Virus record (IMG/VR): IMGVR_UViG_3300009093_000034
Coordinates: 94,632 to 158,631 of that record
Direction: 5' to 3' (one strand)
Source: a virus
Length of the DNA stretch: 64,000 nucleotides
Made by a program: the position numbers and the translations under genes. Each line of letters starts with the position of its first letter. Position 1 is the stretch's first letter. Positions 29,389-36,811 of the stretch are shown here, piece after piece. Under the pieces are notes generated by a model. That model saw nothing but the letters and a program-made list of their open reading frames with translations, had not been told where the DNA came from and ran no database searches.

Positions 29389-30596
29389 ATCTAAAAGATT
29401 ACTTGATCAAGAACCAAGAGTTGGGTCTTCCTTACGCCAACTACTACAGAAAAGACTTTGATGAGGTTCCTCTTCCAGAGGATATCAAACTTCAGATGGA
29501 CTCCCAACTAAGAGACCAAAAACATATCATGAACCTTCTAGCTCCCGAGGCTTTCATCTGGATTGTCTACTCAGGAGTTGAGGACATCACTGAGTTCTTA
29601 TCTTACTATTCTAGAGTTCTCCCAAAGAACACTCGAGCCATTGTTCTGTTGGATCGATTGTCTCCTAAGCCAGCTAAAGAAGTCAAAGATCTTTTTGAAG
29701 CTGTTTGGACCACTTTATTTCTTGAGATCCCTGAGAACTGTACTTACAGTTTTGTCAGGGTCCAACTCTATTACTTCTCCTATCTCTTCAACAGGCTAGG
29801 AAAGTGGACTTGGAACTTGTTCGTGGACGTGGATGAGTTTCTACCTTTACCTAAAGAACATCCAACTTTCTCTAGTTTGTTTCAACTACTGGACTCTAAG
29901 AACATCACTCAGCTTTGTACCACCCTGTTGGATACTTGGGAGCTTAGAAAAAATGGGATCTCAGATATGTACTTTGATTCCATGGAGGAAGAGGAGTTAC
30001 AGAACAACTTAGACCTTCATCTCTCAAAGGGATGGTGGCTAACAGATAACCAAGATCTTCCTTTCTTAGAAACTGATGGAAAGAGACGTGTGTTTTACAA
30101 CTTCTTCAGAAACAAGGTTCTTGGGATCACTAGTTACGATGACATCCTTCAGAAGACTGTCTTGGTCAAAAGAACAGACAACAACTACTTGTACTCATTG
30201 AGCAACCATGAACCTTTCTCTTTCTATCGTTCTGAGAATGAGTTTCTTGTTCGATATCCTTTGATCCACAAGAAGTTCTTGAGAGACATTTATCCAAAAG
30301 CTCTTGCTTCTGTCTTCAAGAAAGAAAAACAGATCAAAGAACTTGGAAGAAACACCAACGCCTGGGCCGATCACTTTTACTGGGTGGATGCTCTTGAAGA
30401 GCTCAATAAACAAGTAGGTGAAGGTTTCGGACCTTACAAGGTGTTAGGAGATCACGATGACGACTCTCTTTTTAGAGCTCATGGCTTTCACTTGTCCAAG
30501 TTGAGTGAACTAGTAGACAACGATCTTACGTTCTCTCTTAAAGATTTTCCTTACCAATCAATGTATCCGTTTCTCAATGTGGATCCTCTACTATGA
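29385..30596 (+). CDS. glycosyltransferase-like protein, second paralogue
   Basis: 403 residues, ATGA overlap with the first copy. Same motifs in order: WIVYSGVED, YYSRVLP, NLFVDVDEFLPLP, SNHEPFSFY, YPLIHKKF, GPYKVLGDHDDD. The overlaps show the three copies are translated as one operon. Divergence between copies is large, so they may use different acceptors. Confidence 0.7.
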   Translation: MNLKDYLIKNQELGLPYANYYRKDFDEVPLPEDIKLQMDSQLRDQKHIMNLLAPEAFIWIVYSGVEDITEFLSYYSRVLPKNTRAIVLLDRLSPKPAKEVKDLFEAVWTTLFLEIPENCTYSFVRVQLYYFSYLFNRLGKWTWNLFVDVDEFLPLPKEHPTFSSLFQLLDSKNITQLCTTLLDTWELRKNGISDMYFDSMEEEELQNNLDLHLSKGWWLTDNQDLPFLETDGKRRVFYNFFRNKVLGITSYDDILQKTVLVKRTDNNYLYSLSNHEPFSFYRSENEFLVRYPLIHKKFLRDIYPKALASVFKKEKQIKELGRNTNAWADHFYWVDALEELNKQVGEGFGPYKVLGDHDDDSLFRAHGFHLSKLSELVDNDLTFSLKDFPYQSMYPFLNVDPLL

Positions 30597-31843
30597 CCAT
30601 AGATCTTGATGCTATTCAACGAAGGCTCAGACAAAATCAAGATAGGTTGGAGTTTCCTTACGATAGCATTCATCCATGGAATCAGGCTTACTCGATCATA
30701 GATGAACTCAAAGTTGAACTAGACAAGCAGTTAAAAGGACAGCAAGACTTCTTCAAACGACTAAAACCGAAGATGTATCTTTGGGTGGTGATTGGAGAGA
30801 ACGATGATCACAAGAAGTTCATTTCTTACTATTCCAAGATCCTTCCTAGAGATACCGAAGCCATCTTGTTGTTTGACCATGTGAGTGAGGCAACTAAGAA
30901 ACAGTTTCTAAAAGCGTGGCCTAACTCTCTTATCTTGAACGTTCCTGATTTTAATTATCACTATGATAAGGTCAGGTTCACTTTTTTCTCGTCTCTCTAT
31001 CCTAAGTTAGGTGAGGACGTTTGGAACTTGTTTCTAGATCTAGATGAGTTCTTACCTTTGTTCTCAGATCACTATGACATTGAAGGTCTTTGCGAGTTGT
31101 TGGAGAGAAAGAAGATCACCCAACTCACTTCGATCATGCTAGATGTTTGGGAGCTCCAAAAATGTGGACAAAGAGATTTGTACTTTGATTCCTTTGGAGA
31201 CAAAGGTCATCAGATTGCCAGAGAGAACTATTACTTGAATCATCGATACGACCCTGTGGTTCAGTACGAGAAAGACGTCTTGTTCGGGGTAGATCTCAAC
31301 AAAGGCGAGAACTTCTTCATCAAAGAGAACGGATTTAGAGTAATGAACTTTCAACATCTAAGAGGAAAGTTGCTTGGTTACAATGAACCAAATAGCGCTC
31401 AAAAGGTTGTGTTGGTCAAACCTACTTCAAAATACTCGTATTCAGGTTCTAGCCATGAACCTCATTATGCTTACCAATCCACTAGTGAGATCCTTACTAG
31501 GTATCCTTTGATCCATATGAAGTTCATCAGAGAGACTCACTTTGGAAAGATGAAAGAATACTCTGACAAAGAGACTAAGATCGTAGATTCTCAGAAAGAG
31601 ATCATGGGTTGGAGAAACGATCCTCTCTATAAGAAGCCAAAGAAGTTGTTATATGAGTCTGGAATTGGACCTTACCAACTTCTTGGAGACCACGATGATG
31701 ATAAGGTATTTGAGATGTTCGGGGATAGGTTGACTCTTCTTTCTGGCGTGTTCACCAAGAACTTCAAGTTCAACTCTCTTAAGTGTTTCTTTGGTCAAAC
31801 TGGACCCATGTTTCCAACACTTTTTGTTGATCCTTTACTCTAA
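30593..31843 (+). CDS. glycosyltransferase-like protein, third paralogue
   Basis: 416 residues, ATGA overlap with the second copy. Motifs: YYSKILP, NLFLDLDEFLPL, SSHEPHYAY, YPLIHMKF, GPYQLLGDHDDD. All three share a final F-x-D-P-L-L at the C-terminus, a clear sign of duplication from one ancestor. Confidence 0.7.
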   Translation: MTIDLDAIQRRLRQNQDRLEFPYDSIHPWNQAYSIIDELKVELDKQLKGQQDFFKRLKPKMYLWVVIGENDDHKKFISYYSKILPRDTEAILLFDHVSEATKKQFLKAWPNSLILNVPDFNYHYDKVRFTFFSSLYPKLGEDVWNLFLDLDEFLPLFSDHYDIEGLCELLERKKITQLTSIMLDVWELQKCGQRDLYFDSFGDKGHQIARENYYLNHRYDPVVQYEKDVLFGVDLNKGENFFIKENGFRVMNFQHLRGKLLGYNEPNSAQKVVLVKPTSKYSYSGSSHEPHYAYQSTSEILTRYPLIHMKFIRETHFGKMKEYSDKETKIVDSQKEIMGWRNDPLYKKPKKLLYESGIGPYQLLGDHDDDKVFEMFGDRLTLLSGVFTKNFKFNSLKCFFGQTGPMFPTLFVDPLL

Positions 31844-31881
31844 GACTAAGATATTGATCTTCGAGATCAAACATGTATGAT

Positions 31882-31937
31882 GGTTTCCCCTAGGAGACTA
31901 GGGTGTTTCTTAGGGGAAACCCTCTCTTTTTATAAAG
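31882..31937 (+). terminator. rho-independent terminator
   Basis: GGTTTCCCCTA and its exact complement TAGGGGAAACC form an 11-pair stem with an 18-base loop, followed by CTCTCTTTTTAT. Terminates the glycosyltransferase operon. Confidence 0.85.
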
Positions 31938-31971
31938 ATTTTTTCAAAAAGTTTCTCTTTTTTCCTGAGAC

Positions 31972-31980
31972 TGAGATATT
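31972..31980 (+). promoter_or_regulatory. TGAGATATT promoter-like motif
   Basis: 114 bases before the lipoprotein ATG, giving a long leader. A TAAGATATT variant occurs upstream at 31847. Confidence 0.6.
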
Positions 31981-32094
31981 GTAACCGTCAGCACTAACTG
32001 TGCAAAGTTCTTTCAGAATAGAAGTAAAATTAAAAATATATGTTCCGACCGTTGGTTGGAACTTCCGAAAATCTATTCTGTAAAGAGGTTCTTT

Positions 32095-33141
32095 ATGAAC
32101 AAGCTTTTTACGATTCTTTCTGTGGTTCTCCTGGCTGCTTTTGCCAGTTGTACCATGCCTGGTTCGTCCACCAAGACTTACCAGAAGATCCCTGTGATCG
32201 CCGGAGCTAAGGCCCCCACCCACACTTCTCGTAACATCTCTCTTGGAGATGGAGAAGCCGTAGCTCCTGAGCTGTTCTCGATCTCACCAGTAGTGACTGG
32301 TTGGGTTGGAAGCTCCACTCCCGTCACCGATGGTGAAGTCTTGACTTACACTTACTTTGGTGCTACGTTGAAGATGGTCGTTCACATGGACGTCCCGGTT
32401 GTAGGTGCCATCACCTATACTACTGACACTTTGGATGTCAGCGGAAATCCCACAGGTGTCTATGATACTACTGTTGGGGCAGGCTTTGATGCTAACGCGT
32501 CCTTCTCCGAAGATGGTACCACCTACCCTGGTTCTGTAGGAGTAACCACGCTGAATAGCGTGTGGAATGCTTCTAACACCAGTCATGTGACTGCTGTTCT
32601 TAACGTGGGAGGAACTAGTTTCTCAATCGATCAGAAACTTTACATGAGTTTCTGGAACACGTCGACAAGTCCTGCTAAGCTGTATTGGGTGTACTACATC
32701 CACATGGTTATTCCTTCAGGAACCATCGATGGTAACGGCGGATTTACTGCGGCTGGTGCTGAATACGTTGATGAGAATGCTTACAACGTCAGCACTGAAC
32801 CTGGAGTTTCTGGTCCGTTTGATTCTAGCTTGCTTTCCGCTCAGCTTTCCTACTCGAATAGTGTCTTCCTTATTAAGGCTACTCCTAATAAGGTTGGTGT
32901 ACTCTTCAAGTACGGAACTCAGACTCCGGTTTCGCCTCCTACTTCCTCCATCATTACAGATGGTGTAGCTGGAGATCCTACGAGTGCTACCTTGGCATCT
33001 GCTGCTCCTACCTATACTCCTACAGATTCCTCTTGGGGATCTGGAACCTTGTACTACTACAGCACTCCGTATAAGTGGATCAAGGGTAGTTCGGATGGTC
33101 AGCCTGGTACCGATCAGGATAAGTTCAACGGTCTTCAGTAA
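32095..33141 (+). CDS. large lipoprotein of 348 residues
   Basis: Starts at the ATG at 32095 with AAAGAGG upstream. Signal peptide and lipobox LLAAFASC (Cys at about 18). The mature protein is Ser/Thr/Gly/Val-rich and beta-stranded, as in surface-exposed lipoproteins. Codon use is unlike most neighbours (more C/G third positions, TCC and CGT rather than AGA/TCT), suggesting recent gain from a bacterium. It has its own promoter and terminator, so it may work as a separately expressed surface-modifying gene. Confidence 0.8.
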   Translation: MNKLFTILSVVLLAAFASCTMPGSSTKTYQKIPVIAGAKAPTHTSRNISLGDGEAVAPELFSISPVVTGWVGSSTPVTDGEVLTYTYFGATLKMVVHMDVPVVGAITYTTDTLDVSGNPTGVYDTTVGAGFDANASFSEDGTTYPGSVGVTTLNSVWNASNTSHVTAVLNVGGTSFSIDQKLYMSFWNTSTSPAKLYWVYYIHMVIPSGTIDGNGGFTAAGAEYVDENAYNVSTEPGVSGPFDSSLLSAQLSYSNSVFLIKATPNKVGVLFKYGTQTPVSPPTSSIITDGVAGDPTSATLASAAPTYTPTDSSWGSGTLYYYSTPYKWIKGSSDGQPGTDQDKFNGLQ

Positions 33142-33162
33142 GACTCAAGTTTGATCTACGAA

Positions 33163-33191
33163 ATCCGGCCTTCGGGCCGGATTTTTTTTTG
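33163..33191 (+). terminator. rho-independent terminator
   Basis: AATCCGGCC-TTCG-GGCCGGATT followed by eight T. Textbook hairpin after the lipoprotein. Confidence 0.95.
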
Positions 33192-33219
33192 ACAAAAAGT
33201 TTCTATTTGACTAATTACT

Positions 33220-33228
33220 TGAGATATT
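33220..33228 (+). promoter_or_regulatory. TGAGATATT promoter-like motif
   Basis: Starts the second RNA island; an ACTAATT motif lies directly upstream at 33210. Confidence 0.6.
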
Positions 33229-33246
33229 GATATTACACAACAAATC

Positions 33247-33270
33247 GCGGTGGTTGTAACTCATACTTCG
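33247..33270 (+). repeat. CTTACTTCG element, copy e
   Basis: GCGGTGGTTGTAACTCATAC followed by TTCG. Aligns closely with copy f (35467) and forms the 5' part of the tRNA-Tyr-like gene. Confidence 0.55.
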
Positions 33271-33321
33271 AACAAACTGTAAATTTGTCTATTGTAGGTG
33301 AGAATCCTACCGTCCCCACCA
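33249..33321 (+). tRNA. tRNA-Tyr(GTA)-like, atypical
   Basis: Anticodon stem ACAAA/TTTGT with loop CTGTAAA and T-arm GTAGG-TGAGAAT-CCTAC. The 5' acceptor GGTGG pairs with CCACC, but the inner two pairs fail and no D-arm is seen. The 3' strand TCCCCACCAA is perfectly complementary to TTGGTGGGGA 24 bases downstream (33346-33355), so a different 5' partner is possible. Confidence 0.45.
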
Positions 33322-33396
33322 AACTTATTGTATACTACAGTCAGCTTGGTGGGGATGATGAAAAATCAGAGTTCCTAAATATTCCCGATTTTATAC

Positions 33397-33470
33397 GCTA
33401 CGTTAGCTCATGTAGGTAGAGCAGCTGATTTGTAACCAGCAGGCGAAGGGTGCAAGTCCTTTACGTAGCA
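33397..33470 (+). tRNA. tRNA-Thr(TGT)
   Basis: Acceptor GCTACGT/ACGTAGC, anticodon loop TTTGTAA, T-loop TGCAAGT. Confidence 0.88.
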
Positions 33471-33479
33471 TCATTCTTT

Positions 33480-33832
33480 CTCTTTACCCGAAAGAGACTG
33501 GACCGAAAGGGTAGTTGGATAGCGGCGGTAGTTTTGAGGAGTTTCTTACTTCTCTGAAAGAACAATCCGTCCTTGAACAGCCTCCAACGAAGTAAGAAAG
33601 GGTCACGTTCGACTTATCCGGAGCGTGAATCTAAATGGTCTATGACCAGGGGATTAAAAGCACCGGAGGTTGGGAAGCAGCCAAGAATCAGTACTCGGTG
33701 GGCGGGAGTGGCCAAAACTGATTCATTCGTAGCGACGGGAAGATCGATTTCATCTTCTCCACCACAAGGCATCTTGATGAGATCTCTTGTGGGGGAAAAT
33801 AAAGATCGAGACTCATTAGTTTCCTACAACAT
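33480..33832 (+). ncRNA. non-coding structured region of about 350 bases
   Basis: No convincing ORF. Includes a CTTACTTC variant at 33550, several short stems (TTCTTTC with GAAAGAA; CTTGTGG palindromic arms near 33770) and a GGGAAGCAGCC tract. It lies between tRNA-Thr and tRNA-Ser. Class unknown. Confidence 0.4.
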
Positions 33833-33917
33833 GGATAGGTACGTTAGCGGCTATACAGGCGGTCTTGAAAACCGTTCGCTCCGCAAGGAGCCGTGAGTTC
33901 GAGTCTCACCCTATCCG
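33833..33917 (+). tRNA. tRNA-Ser(TGA)
   Basis: Class II: acceptor GGATAGG/CCTATCC, anticodon loop CTTGAAA, variable arm GCTCC-GCAA-GGAGC, T-loop TTCGAGT. Confidence 0.93.
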
Positions 33918-34265
33918 GAAAAATCCAACCGATACAGGTCGATCGGAAATGGTGTACGTACCTAGTTTGCGCTAGGATCGCAATGCGGGACTTCAAACCT
34001 GTTTGAGTGGTGAATCATAACCCTCAAGTTGGAATTCATTTTCCTTCTTCGAAGATTCACGCCGAAAGGTAAAACCGCTCAATTTTTTGAAATAAGGACA
34101 ATTCCTATGCTAACCCCTTAGATAAGGGAAGGCAGAAAGAATCGGTGAGGTGTTTTGATAGTACTCTTGGGACCACGGGTGTTCACTCAAAAGAGGCTAA
34201 CAATGGGAAAAGAACAATTGTCATCTAACATCTACTAGATGAGTTCTTAGTACCAATGTTTTAAC
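33918..34265 (+). ncRNA. non-coding region of about 350 bases
   Basis: No ORF of note. Short stems such as CTAGTTTGCGCTAG (33971-33984) and CCCCTTAGATAAGGGG-like pairing near 34115. I see no known RNA family. Confidence 0.35.
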
Positions 34266-34348
34266 GGGTAGGTGTCTCGAGCGGCAAAGAGGGCGGACTG
34301 TAAATCCGTTGCGTTAACGCTTCGTGGGTTCGAGTCCCACCCTGCCCA
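34266..34348 (+). tRNA. tRNA-Tyr(GTA)
   Basis: Class II: acceptor GGGTAGG/CCTGCCC, anticodon loop CTGTAAA, variable arm with a GCGTTAACGC palindrome, T-arm GTGGG-TTCGAGT-CCCAC. Confidence 0.93.
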
Positions 34349-34458
34349 TAAACACGGGCCGAAAGGCGGTCAAGCTCAAGCGTGTCTAAAAATCTTGAGT
34401 AGCAGGTTGGCTATGCTTCGTAAGGAACCAACTAGGGCAGACGCCGAAAAGGTCGAAC

Positions 34459-34545
34459 GGGAGTTGTCTCCGTCACCTGACTGTAAATCAGGCGTGACAA
34501 AACGGACGGAATAGATCACAAGTGGAGCATTACCACCAACTCTCA
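34459..34545 (+). tRNA. tRNA-Tyr(GTA)-like without D-arm
   Basis: Acceptor GGGAGTT/AACTCTC and anticodon stem CCTGA/TCAGG with loop CTGTAAA are perfect, but only about ten bases separate them, too few for a D-arm. A 29-base variable region and a T-arm GTGG-AGCATTA-CCAC follow. Confidence 0.55.
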
Positions 34546-34708
34546 TAAATCTTTTCTGTTAGCGCGCGTGTTGATGGAAGAGTCGCTTTTGATGTGTAGG
34601 CATAGGTTCACCCTCTGTGCCATGCAGAAAGAGAAATGAAATTCTGTTATTGGAGCCGAGATTTACCGGTGAGCTTTGGTAACGCTGGATGGAGTAACCA
34701 GCAAACAT

Positions 34709-34791
34709 GGTGGTCGTGGAGAAATGGTAGCCTCGCTAGATTGTGGATCTGGTGCTTAATCGCGTGCGGGTTCGAGCCCCGTCGACCACCC
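34709..34791 (+). tRNA. tRNA-His(GTG), second copy, long variable arm
   Basis: Acceptor GGTGGTC/GACCACC, anticodon stem CTAGA/TCTGG with loop TTGTGGA, a variable region of about 13 bases, T-loop TTCGAGC, discriminator C. Confidence 0.82.
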
Positions 34792-34803
34792 TTTGATGGA
34801 ATC

Positions 34804-34810
34804 ACTAATT
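34804..34810 (+). promoter_or_regulatory. ACTAATT promoter-like motif
   Basis: Followed by AGAGGTGA and the ATG at 34828. Confidence 0.5.
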
Positions 34811-34827
34811 TGTAAGAGGTGATTGCT

Positions 34828-35118
34828 ATGACCAGTCAAGAAGGCCTTCAGGCTCAAGTAAACGACATCTTCGAAGAGATTCGACGAGAGGTTGATCCTG
34901 ACGCAGCTTATGGAAATGAAGACGAAGCTATTGAAGAACTTTTCACAAAGTTTGATCTGAAGCTTTCTGAAGTCTTCAAGGGCTGGTCCAGATCTCCATC
35001 TGGAGATGTCGAACAAGCTCTTAATTGGGCTGTGAGAAACTCTGGAAGCGGAGTTTTTGTCTATGATCCAACTGACGAAGGATCTGGACAAGTCACAATT
35101 TTGAAGATCATCGAGTAA
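34828..35118 (+). CDS. hypothetical protein
   Basis: 96 residues from the ATG at 34828. Acidic helical N-half (DIFEEIRREVDPDAAYGNED) and a strand-rich end. No recognised domain. Followed within three bases by the next gene. Confidence 0.65.
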   Translation: MTSQEGLQAQVNDIFEEIRREVDPDAAYGNEDEAIEELFTKFDLKLSEVFKGWSRSPSGDVEQALNWAVRNSGSGVFVYDPTDEGSGQVTILKIIE

Positions 35119-35121
35119 GAA

Positions 35122-35397
35122 ATGTCTAGGTCTAAAGAGTTTAGACGAGAACGTGAAAAGGTCCAAAAGACCAAGAGTAGGAAACTACTCAGGCGTTGGT
35201 GGAAAGTAGGAACTAAGATCGAAGAACCTTCGGACAGAGCAGTTGGTCATATGACCAGTACTCATCGAAGACCTTGTTCTTGTGAGATGTGTTGTAACCC
35301 ACGACGTAGTGTTCTTTCTAGTGGTGAGTCAAAGCTTACCATTCAAGAAAGAAAAGACAAAGACGAGTCTCTTCATCAACTTAAAGAGGCTGCATAA
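35122..35397 (+). CDS. conserved small Cys-rich phage protein
   Basis: 91 residues. Very basic N-terminus, then H-R-R-P-C-S-C-E-M-C-C-N-P-R-R (about 48-62) and LTIQERKDKDE. This CSCxxC...NPRR...T-x-Q-E pattern is a small protein seen repeatedly in phage genomes; its function is not known to me. The Cys cluster probably binds zinc. Confidence 0.7.
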   Translation: MSRSKEFRREREKVQKTKSRKLLRRWWKVGTKIEEPSDRAVGHMTSTHRRPCSCEMCCNPRRSVLSSGESKLTIQERKDKDESLHQLKEAA

Positions 35398-35466
35398 AGG
35401 AGTGCTTGATGCACTTGATTAGAAATTGTGTCAATGACACCATTTAAGTTTTGAAAGAAAAAGAAA

Positions 35467-35490
35467 GCGTCGGTGGTTAGACTTACTTCG
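35467..35490 (+). repeat. CTTACTTCG element, copy f
   Basis: GCGTCGGTGGTTAGACTTAC followed by TTCG. Forms the start of the 3' half of the permuted tRNA-Leu candidate. Confidence 0.6.
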
Positions 35491-35600
35491 GATTATCAAC
35501 CGCGTGGTGTGGGTTCGATTCCCATAGCTCTCCCTAAAACATCTTTGAGATAGGGTTTTTTAGGGAGAGCTTAGCTTAATGGATAGAGCACGTAACTTAG
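35477..35600 (+). tRNA. candidate circularly permuted tRNA-Leu(TAG)
   Basis: The 3' half comes first: anticodon 3' stem TTAC, a CGG/CCG variable arm, T-arm GTGGG-TTCGATT-CCCAT and acceptor AGCTCTC. After 27 bases comes the 5' half: acceptor GAGAGCT, T8-A9, D-arm GCTT-AATGGATA-GAGC, anticodon 5' stem CGTAA and CTTAG. Both halves share TTAG; joining there gives loop CTTAGAC with anticodon TAG. Flanks AAGAAAG and CTTTCTT are also complementary, as if to align the ends. Neither half has another partner nearby. Confidence 0.6.
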
Positions 35601-35628
35601 TTTGACCGATTATTACCTTTCTTTATAT

Positions 35629-35699
35629 AGACCCTTAGTGTAACGGAAACATGTGAAGCCTTGAACTTCATGTCGCGGGTTCAACTCCTGCAGGGTCTA
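35629..35699 (+). tRNA. tRNA-Gln(TTG), C33
   Basis: Acceptor AGACCCT/AGGGTCT, anticodon stem TGAAG/CTTCA with loop CCTTGAA (C33), T-arm GCGGG-TTCAACT-CCTGC. Confidence 0.82.
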
Positions 35700-35828
35700 A
35701 CCATTAGGTTATATGTCTGTACCGATCTAGGACGTTGCACGACTTCTTTCTTGGGATTAAGAGAAGCCGTGTCAGGCCTGGGGTAAAAAGCAGATTGGAC
35801 GCTCAAGACCCAGCGAAGCGTTCATCAT

Positions 35829-35899
35829 AGGTCGTTCGTTCAATGGTAGGACTCTGGTCTCCAAAACCAAGAATGTGGGTTCAATTCCTACACGGCCTG
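35829..35899 (+). tRNA. tRNA-Trp(CCA)
   Basis: Acceptor AGGTCGT/ACGGCCT, anticodon stem TGGT/ACCA with loop CTCCAAA, T-loop TTCAATT. The only Trp tRNA in the window. Confidence 0.9.
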
Positions 35900-35904
35900 T
35901 ACAT

Positions 35905-35991
35905 AGAGTAGTACGTTAGCGGCTATACAGCACGCCTGGAAAGTGTGTTTCTCGGGTAACCGAGACGTGAGTTCGAGTCTCACCTACTCTG
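35905..35991 (+). tRNA. tRNA-Ser(GGA)
   Basis: Class II: acceptor AGAGTAG/CTACTCT, anticodon stem CACGC/GTGTG with loop CTGGAAA, variable arm TCTCGG-GTAA-CCGAGA, T-loop TTCGAGT. Confidence 0.93.
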
Positions 35992-35998
35992 TCATTTT

Positions 35999-36072
35999 GC
36001 TTGTATAGCTCAGTTGGTTAGAGCGTTACCTTGACATGGTAAAGGTCCCTGGTTCGAATCCAGGTGCGAGTA
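35999..36072 (+). tRNA. tRNA-Val(GAC)
   Basis: Acceptor GCTTGTA/TGCGAGT, anticodon stem TTACC/GGTAA with loop TTGACAT, T-arm CCTGG-TTCGAAT-CCAGG. Confidence 0.92.
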
Positions 36073-36074
36073 TA

Positions 36075-36220
36075 GAGATCATTGGGGCAAGAGCTCTTCT
36101 TAGCTTATCGTCGCCAATCAGAAGACTCCTGTGCCTGCCTAAGGGTCATTCTAGTTGGAATAAAAACGATCGTTTGCTTGAGGCAGGATTAAGTTGGCAC
36201 CTCTTCCTTCAATGATCTCA
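36075..36220 (+). ncRNA. end-paired structured RNA of about 146 bases
   Basis: GAGATCATTG at the 5' end is the exact complement of CAATGATCTC at the 3' end, followed inside by CAAGAG/CTCTT, GTGC/GCAC and CTGCCT/AGGCAG. The result is one long irregular rod with a terminal loop. No ORF. Rod shape and size recall 6S or Y RNAs, but no diagnostic motif was found. Confidence 0.6.
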
Positions 36221-36233
36221 TAAGGAACGAAAA

Positions 36234-36530
36234 ATGCTTCAATTGTCTCCTCTTGCTCTACGATACATCGAAGTTCTTAATAAAAGAACCAATGATGGCT
36301 CAGCAACAGCTCCTCAAGCTTGGGTTGTTGAACTTGATGGTAAGTCTATCTCCAACAGCTCTGGAAAGAGTGTTTGGGCCAAAAAGGGTTATGCTAGATT
36401 ATCTATCACCAACATTTTGATGCCTATCAGGGCTCATAATGGAAATCCATGGATTGGACAAAGAGAACGATTCAACGCCATTCAAGAGTTGATTGACTCT
36501 GGTCGATTGGTGATCAAGAGGATCTCATGA
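36234..36530 (+). CDS. hypothetical protein
   Basis: 98 residues after AAGGAACGAAAA. Mixed alpha/beta with a basic Gly/Lys/Trp segment (GKSVWAKKGYARL) and a C-terminal helix. Overlaps the next gene by ATGA. Unrecognised. Confidence 0.65.
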   Translation: MLQLSPLALRYIEVLNKRTNDGSATAPQAWVVELDGKSISNSSGKSVWAKKGYARLSITNILMPIRAHNGNPWIGQRERFNAIQELIDSGRLVIKRIS

Positions 36531-36736
36531 GTGATAGATCTAAGATCCTAAAGCAGTTTAGGTCTGAAAATAGATCTTTACTTTGGCTCAGGATGAGCAT
36601 CGCTAACAGCTTTTTTGAAGATGACCACCCATCGGGATGGGGTCGAGATTGGAGTGAGTTGTTGGTTGATGAAAAGATTCCTTACGTAGAAAAAGCTGAC
36701 AGCTACATCAAAAAATACGCAAAACTGCCGGATTAG
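36527..36736 (+). CDS. hypothetical protein overlapping tRNA-Thr
   Basis: 69 residues, ATGA overlap with the previous gene. Helical, with WGRDWSELL. Its last ten bases are the first bases of tRNA-Thr(CGT), so tRNA processing would destroy this message. Confidence 0.6.
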   Translation: MSDRSKILKQFRSENRSLLWLRMSIANSFFEDDHPSGWGRDWSELLVDEKIPYVEKADSYIKKYAKLPD

Positions 36737-36797
36737 TTAAACGGTATAACACCTGTTTCGTACTCAGGTATTGGGGGTTCAATTCCTCTATTCGGCT
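36727..36797 (+). tRNA. tRNA-Thr(CGT)
   Basis: Acceptor GCCGGAT/ATTCGGC, anticodon loop TTCGTAC (top stem pair mismatched), T-loop TTCAATT. Confidence 0.85.
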
Positions 36798-36811
36798 TCA
36801 TTTGGAGAAAA

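Noticed and set aside
33660-33690. SRP RNA motif GGGAAGCAGCC
   Set aside because: The symmetrical partner strand and tetraloop stem of SRP RNA are absent.
34639-34816. Trp-rich ORF starting at an ATG near 34639
   Set aside because: It reads straight through tRNA-His(GTG) and has no convincing ribosome-binding site.
36075-36220. Assignment of the rod-like RNA as 6S RNA
   Set aside because: Only overall shape fits; the conserved central bubble sequence could not be verified by eye.
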